In this document: positions 57,749 through 64,000 of the stretch, piece by piece
How the letters are laid out: every line of letters begins with the position of its first letter
Position numbering within the stretch: position 1 is the first letter of the stretch
The notes under the pieces: model-generated
The model's database searches: none
What the model saw: the letters and a program-made list of their open reading frames with translations, nothing else
What the model was told of the DNA's origin: nothing
Translations under genes and position numbers: made by a program
NCBI GenBank assembly: GCA_963575645.1
Contig: OY754464.1
Coordinates: 29,341,501-29,405,500, forward strand
DNA from: Xanthostigma xanthostigma
Taxonomy: Eukaryota; Arthropoda; Insecta; Raphidioptera; Raphidiidae
Length of the DNA stretch: 64,000 nt
Direction: 5' to 3'

Positions 57749-59725
57749 GTCCCTACAATCATTTTTTATTGTTAACTTATCTTCATTTTTTTTCAATTTG
57801 TCGGATTAAGAAAATCCCTCCAAATAATCGTCAGATTATGGGTCAGCATGACTTAGGACATCAAGCCGAATCGCCTGTATCAATAATCGCTCGAGTATTT
57901 CAAAATGGCAATTTTTTTGCATTTTCAAGAAGCCGCCACGAGCTTGCGTCAGGTACAAATAGTCAGTCTTTTGAATGGGAGCTTTTTTCGGGTTCACTGA
58001 ACATCCCCTTTGAAAATCTGACATGCTCGAATAAAATCTTTTTTTTCCGTTTTCAACTCTTCCGTACAACCCCCCCACCATGCAAACTGGCAGATTAACA
58101 TAGCTCCAATATCAGAGACACGCGGGGCATATACACTATGAATATCGGACGCGCTCGAGTATTTTCATGTGACTATTTTTTTTTACATTTTTGAAAACCT
58201 GCAGACGCTCCCCCCACCGGTGAAAAGATGTTCATCATATAACCTTTTTTTATTCCTACCATCTAATCTCCAACATTCAATAGGTCCCTACGACGCTCGA
58301 GTAACTATCCATTTAGCATCCTGGGCTCCTACTAAATATAATAATATAATACACAAACTTACAGATGAAAAACATAAGCCGCATTTGCTTTCGCATAGTC
58401 GACGAACTGCTTTGAATATCTTATAATAGTTATAATTCATTTTCGAAAATTGATTTCAAATGTAAACATAAGACTTAATGCAATTCAATACAATAATATA
58501 TACTTGTGAAGGTCTGTAATCTGTATGTATATAACCAGTTAGGTAATTCCATTATAAAAGTACGCTACATAAAAAATAAAACCATTTGTGAATTGTAAAT
58601 TTATACGCTTATCCTGGCATATATTATACAGCAGTGAACTTAAAGGGCGGCTTTTAAAAGCACGTACAAACGTCGTAAAAAATTTATCTCCGAAAAACCT
58701 TAATTAGCTATATGAATATTCGTTCCTTTAATTACCGTCTTTTCGATATGCCTGTCTGTTTATATGCATGTAAAATAATATGTCTACACTCTACACACTT
58801 GATTTGACTCTCGGTGTTCCTGGAAAATGTTGTTTCTGAATGGTTTTTGTACCTTTATTTCGTAGTTCAAAAGAAAATAATATCATTATTGAGTTTTTTC
58901 ATCAAATCTATGTTAATAAAAATGTTCTTCTATCTCCGAGTTGGCGTAGAGACGAATGAACCGATTTCACTGATCAAAATTAGAAAGTTCTTGAAGTAAA
59001 CTTTATACCTATCATATATTACTACGCTATGACAAAATAGAAATGAGTAGTGAAAGAAATTAGCGACCTTAGTGCTACTAGTGCATCAGAAATAATATTT
59101 TATTTTTTTAAGTTCGCAAAGAGTTGACATCATTTGGGTCTAGTACCAATTCGTTTTTTCAATTTATTATGTTTCTAATGATAAATTACACAATCCAATA
59201 GGAATCTGGCGGTGAAACTTACAATTATAATCAGATAAACATGATTATGAATCGTACTGGGACTGATAATCATGATTTTTTTTATTCTTATAATAAAAAG
59301 TGTTGAATAAATTAATAAATGACTTATTATGGAACCTGAGAAGTTTTTGCCTCGTGCAAACACATAAAATTTAGTAAAAGGTCATTTCAAGGCAGATGAT
59401 TAGATATTTCACCAAGTAAGTAGATATTATACCTAATCTTAATATTGAAAACTTACTTTATTAATTGAATAGTTATTATTATTAAATAACATTAAGAATT
59501 TCGACCGAAAAAACTTTAATTCCATACTGAAAATACATTATGACAGATGATTATTTTTAGGTTAGGAACTTACCTGTTGCATTAAAGTACTGTTTCAACA
59601 TATACTTTTATTCTATACTGAGCATGGAATAAAATCGCAATCGAATCATTAGGGTGCAAACATATACTTCTGTCTTTTTTTACTGGCGTATCCAGGAGGG
59701 TAAACCAAGCATGGGGGACCCGACT
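57749..59725. other. No gene recognised
   Basis: GCTCGAGTA recurs at 57889, 58153 and 58297, the first two with similar T-rich sequence after it, so a degenerate repeat is likely. ORFs at 57742-58098 and 58169-58426 lack motifs. Confidence 0.35.
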
Positions 59726-59803
59726 TAAGAAATTTCTAATTTGCTCTCTCCGGGGCCAAAAGCTGGCTTTTGGCCCAGGAGGGAGCAAATTAGAAATTTC
59801 TTA
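59726..59803. repeat. Hairpin with about 35-bp arms
   Basis: TAAGAAATTTCTAATTTGCT (59726-59745) is inverted as AGCAAATTAGAAATTTCTTA (59784-59803). The inner part GGGCCAAAAG / CTTTTGGCCC also pairs. Possibly a tiny MITE. Confidence 0.75.
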
Positions 59804-60727
59804 GAAAAAGACAAAGTTTTTTAAACAGAGATACTTTATTCAGATTGAATGCAAGTACATCTACCAATCCTATCATCGGAGAAATCAGGAAATTACATCG
59901 AAGAAAGAGACGCAGATATATTTTCGATACGCTTTGTTGCATTCTCTCACCGCACATTGCGTAGATACTAGATAGACAATGATTCATATAGCAAATTATA
60001 TTAAATATATGTGTTTCATGTTTGCAACGTTTATCAACACTGCATTGATATAATATCTCTATTTACTATACTTTTATTTCATGTGGATTACTCTTTAAAT
60101 CGAAAGTTTGTAAACAAGAAGCATTAAAATTCACCTTACTTCGCCCAATCACATATTGCGCTGATAATTTAATTAATTTTATTGCATTTATAAAAATTCA
60201 CAATTGAACTGTATATTATAGGGACTCTGGGAAATTATTCCCCATCGTCGCCATGCTTTTAAAGCTTCGTCCATATAACGAAACCCAATTGGCTATACTT
60301 TTACCATGTAAAGGGATTAGGATCTAGAAGCTGAGCGCTTTAAAAATAAAGGAACCATGGTCACTTCATGTTGCTACTCCTTGGGTTATTTTCAAGTCAG
60401 AGCCCGAATCGTCTTTACAGCTACGAACCAATTAGACCTTTCGCACTCGGGTCGACTGTTTTTTCAATTTGAGTTTCAAACGGGTTCCGGATGCGATTGT
60501 TTTAAGACCTTCTGTACGCCAGAGATTGGGGAGCTGCACATGTGTCGACAGAAACACGATCGATTTGAAAATAGTTTCAAACTGGTCGTGTGCGACCATG
60601 TTTACAGGTCGAGAAACAAATCAGTTGCATGTTGTTGCAAAATTTTTCTTCAGTAAGGTAGGAGCAACTATCTTTACCAGGTCAGATTCAGTCTCGGTCG
60701 TGTGAAATTTTTTTTGAAGACCACTGC
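59804..60727. other. Unassigned, with a GC-richer stretch
   Basis: The part at 60380-60650 has two overlapping plus-strand ORFs of 99 and 78 codons without motifs and no sister copy. A low-copy host segment cannot be excluded. Confidence 0.3.
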
Positions 60728-61020
60728 CTTAGGCACAGTGGTGTAGCTATCGAAGGGATAGACAGTGCTTCAGGGTCCCTAAGCTTAGGGGTCCACTCGG
60801 CCCCCTGAACGACGTTCGAAAAAGTTATTTAAATATCTTAATCGAATAAAGAATTTTTGACTTTTGACTTACTCCTGTAGTTTTATTCTTAAGTTAAAAA
60901 AGGTGTTAATCCTTGCTACAGCGAGTTAATACGTGTGATAGATCATTGGATTCGTAATCACCTCTACAAAAGTTTCATATAAACAACTTCAAAAGTTAGT
61001 AACAATTAAAGAATCTTAAA

Positions 61021-62288
61021 CCGTTAAGCAGCTGACGCGTGTTAACGACAATATTATGCACAACTTTAATCTTAGAAAACATACCGGAATGGTATGTTTA
61101 GATGTGGAGAAAGCATTTGATTGTGTCTGGCACACCGGCTTAATTTATAAACTTATAAAATATAAATTTCCGACTTACATAGTTGAATTCATTAAGTCCT
61201 ACTTAACTAACCGTCAGTTCAAAGTCTCTGTAAACGACATTGAATCCAATGCTTTTAATATAACTGCGGGAGTACCACAGGGCTCAATACTCGAGCCTGT
61301 TCTTTTTAACGTATATATCAATGACCTACCTCGCTCGGATGATGTCTCCCTATCGTTATTCGCTGACGATACAGCCCTATTTACAAGTTAATGGCGCATA
61401 GATACTATTACGAACCGGTTGCAGAAAGCTATTAATAAAGTAGAAAAATATTCCTCAAAATGGAAAATAAAACTTATTGCTGCAAAGACTGAAGCAATCA
61501 TGTTTACTAAGCGCAGGCCTTACATAAACAAAAATGTCACCGTACAAGTAAATGTTATCCCATGGTCACCTAATATCAAATACCTAGGTTTAATACTAGA
61601 CAACAAACTAAATTTCAGCCAACACATCAAACATATCACAAGTAAAGCATATGCAGCGCTCGGACAACTATTTCCAATATTCAACAATAAAGTAAACTTA
61701 AACAAGCATAATAAACTACTAATATATAAAGTGTGTATCCGACCTATTCTTACCTACGCCGCTCCTGTATGGCGTTCAACATGCAAGTCAAATTACGCTT
61801 CACTACAAGTAATTCAGAACAAATCACTCAGAATCATAACACAATACCCAAGATATACGCCAGTCCCCGTTCTTCACAGCTTAGTCGACTTAGTGCCATT
61901 AAATAAATAGGTACATATATGACCTAACGGACAATTTTTTCAAACAATGTGCTACCAGCAATCACTCAGTGATAAGCGAAATCGGAAATTATGATAAAGA
62001 AGAACTTCCCTACAATTACAGACATAAACGGATCAAGCACGCCTTGACCCAATAAATAAAACTAGAATAATAAATAAACTTACGCTTTTTTTTAATAATA
62101 AGTCTACTACTTTGTTTGGGTTTTTTTTCCGAATTTTTCCCAAATTGTACAATTATGTGTTTTTTTTCTCTGTTTATTTTATTTTCTAGACAGCAGGTAT
62201 ACGTGGAACGCTTTTTTTTTAATTTTAATTATTGTCTTATGTACATAATTGTATTTTTAGTAAAAATATATCTTATCTTATCTTATCT
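61021..62288 (+). pseudogene. 5'-truncated Jockey-type LINE with 12-bp TSD
   Basis: The TSD AAGAATCTTAAA stands at 61009-61020 and 62289-62300. The RT frame opens TVKQLTRVNDNIMHN and shows motif A (CLDVEKAFDCVWH), motif B (GVPQGSILEPVLFN, with E where G is usual) and the active site FADD (61359-61370). A TAA at 61389-61391 stops the frame. The same frame resumes through KYSSKWKIKLIAAKTEAIMF, IKYLGLILDNKLNFSQHIK and RPILTYAAPVW to 61907, where TAGG shifts it. After that it is open to a TAA at 62053-62055. The 3' end is a TATCT-repeat tail. One stop and one 4-bp gain are the only evident lesions, so the copy is young. Confidence 0.9.
61908..61914. other. TAGGTAC: 4-bp gain that breaks the LINE frame
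   Basis: Without TAGG the frame reads LNK-YIYDLTDNFF and stays open for about 48 more codons. The change is TAC to TAGGTAC, identical to that at 12067-12073. Confidence 0.8.
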
Positions 62289-62667
62289 AAGAATCTTAAA
62301 AGAAAGAAGGTCTATTTTTTACAAATAACTTGAAAACTATAAATGCTAGAGATATTAAAAAAAGACTCTTAAAGGGGGAAAATTCCGAAAAAAAATGTCG
62401 ACTCCCGGAACTTCATCTCTGTTATTAATACTTTTCATTTAATGTTGAAAATGGGGCTCTGCGTGGTCGGCACTGTGTCGTTACGCTGTGTCAAAACTGG
62501 CCGTTGCAAATCAAACCCTCCAAAATATTAATTTAAAAAACCAAAAAAATTGTGGTACTATCTAGACACAATTGAAGGATTTTTTACTTGATAAAACTTA
62601 ATCAGTTTAGATAGGGCCCTAATTTCAATTTTGCACCAGGCCCCTTGATTACATAGCTACACCACTG

Positions 62668-62689
62668 CTTAGAGAATATATTGAATATT

Positions 62690-62723
<34 letters not shown>

Positions 62724-64000
62724 GTTTATTTGTTGCGCCATTAAAAAATGGATACAAAACGTCAGTAGGTACACAGTTAAAACATATTAAAATAATTAAT
62801 CCGATAACAAATAGTTAAAAATAGAATAAAATATAAATACTTAAATACTATTCTCAATCACTGATAAAAATTCTCAACTGAATAGCAACACTTTTAATTA
62901 TATTATAGATTAATTTCTTAAGAAACAGTGTTCATACTATCTTGTTGAACAAAATGTCCGGAATAAGGAAATTGTTATTTTCTTCTTGAACAGTACAAAA
63001 TATGTAATTTCTAATGAAGTCAATACATTCAACAAAATAAAAGATGCACTTCGTTACTTTACACTCTTTATCATTCAAAGGCTTGAAACTAGGCACCCCA
63101 TCTTCCTGTAAAATAATGTATTTAACTGCCGCTAAGTTCCTATGAAGGGAAATAATTTTCACGATAGATAAATGGTGTAAAAGTTAGAGACTGCCATTTC
63201 CATGTAGGCGTTGACATTGTTATTAGTACTTATATTGGCAACAGATGTAAATGAAGTGCTTTCATTATTACTCCTTGGTGCAATTTGACAAAAGAAAGAA
63301 AACGTCCCATACCCTATGTCGTTTCTTAATCGCTCATCTACGTCTCCACAACTTTAATAAAATTTTTCAAACGTATAAAATCTTATAAGAACAGAATGCC
63401 TGTTCAGGACATAATATATATTTTAATTATTCCTGACTGATTTATTATTTAATTAAAAAGGAATCTAATTTTGTAATCTTTGTAAATTTAAGTCGGTTAT
63501 ACGTATCACTGTACAGGCTCTCACAAAATAACTAAAAACTATAAAACATGAAAAAAAATTCTGTATGAAATTTTGCATGCTGGGGTAATAATTTTATAAC
63601 ACACAGACTACTTTTAATTCCGCTTGAATCAGAACTTTCCAGTCGTTATGATGAAATATAATATTTTTCTGTTTGCAATAATTCGTAACGCTTGAAAAGG
63701 GCAACCGTTTTGAATGAAACATTGTAAGAGAGAGTACGACTTATTCTCTCCGTCTGTTTAAGATGATCTCGAGCGAAGCCTTGGATAAACGCTAGTATAG
63801 AATAAAAGTCGGTGAAGAAAGGGTACGGTATTAAAAAAGTCTTTTCATCTCTGAAATAACTAATTAACAAAATTATCTTTCGTGCGGAAATAGTTCAAGA
63901 AAGAACTAGCTAGGTACTATGAGAATATGTCTCCTTTGACAATCAAAGAGTGAACGTCAAAAAAAACCCGGAGAAATGTTACAACAAACACTAATTAAAT
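62668..64000. other. Unassigned, with AAT microsatellite
   Basis: (AAT)n at 62692-62721 may be the 3' tail of a minus-strand LINE, but no coding was found. GCGAAGCCTTGGATAAACGC then TAGTA (63773-63797) resembles the terminus of the Helitron-like H family. Confidence 0.4.

Larger units (their letters stand above)
60736..62667. mobile_element. hAT-type MITE (about 650 bp) split by a LINE insertion
   Basis: TIR CAGTGGTGTAGCTAT at the left and its complement ATAGCTACACCACTG at the right. Flanks CTTAGGCA (60728-60735) and CTTAGAGA (62668-62675) agree at 6 of 8 bases. Inner GGGTCCCTAA / AGGGCCCTAA-type words are also inverted. Removing the 1280-bp insertion leaves about 652 bp. Confidence 0.8.

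Overview
The window looks like AT-rich eukaryotic, probably lepidopteran, nuclear DNA (intergenic or intronic) in which I find no host gene I would defend. There are no bacterial-style operons, no dense coding and no RNA genes that fold well. What can be read are transposable elements: decayed reverse-transcriptase and transposase ORFs, short elements with terminal inverted repeats (TIRs) and target-site duplications (TSDs), foldback elements and Helitron-like repeats. The lepidopteran call rests on repeat families I recognise from memory (34434-34912, 29624-29849, 9318-9900, and the tails at 23440-23505 and 48700-48770) and on the abundance of TAGGTAC/GTACCTA. It is not proven here.

Layout. 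0-9 kb: pogo-like transposase relic, first copy of family X (with a tRNA-like block), LINE C-terminal relic, 420-bp TTAA-flanked foldback, R1-type LINE relic read only by ignoring one stop. 9-16 kb: 165-bp tandem triplet, foldback with identical-looking 154-bp arms, CR1/Jockey-type LINE relic, hairpin repeats. 15.8-25.4 kb: Helitron-like H1, family C, family X copy 2, a foldback carrying another element inside it. 26-36 kb: family J, a 210-bp near-perfect palindrome, two hAT-type MITEs with 8-bp TSDs, widespread lepidopteran repeats, two Helitron-like elements joined end to end. 36.5-43 kb: two large foldback elements (A and B) in opposite orientation, with a family C copy and an inverted hammerhead-like unit between them. 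44-64 kb: further copies of C, L, M, J, X and H, a LINE C-terminus, a mariner/Tc1-like relic, more hAT MITEs, and a young LINE insertion with a 12-bp TSD inside a hAT MITE.

The observation I rate highest cuts across families. In at least six places, comparison with a sister copy or with an otherwise open reading frame shows the same 4-bp gain, in which TA became TA-GG-TA or TA-CC-TA. This is the shape of an excision scar from a TA-targeting transposon with GG/CC ends, and it would explain the common TAGGTA/TACCTA hexamer. Two of the six break reverse-transcriptase frames.

Limits: all alignments were done by eye. Family names are by motif and terminus only. Boundaries of repeats without TSDs are approximate, usually within 10-20 bp.
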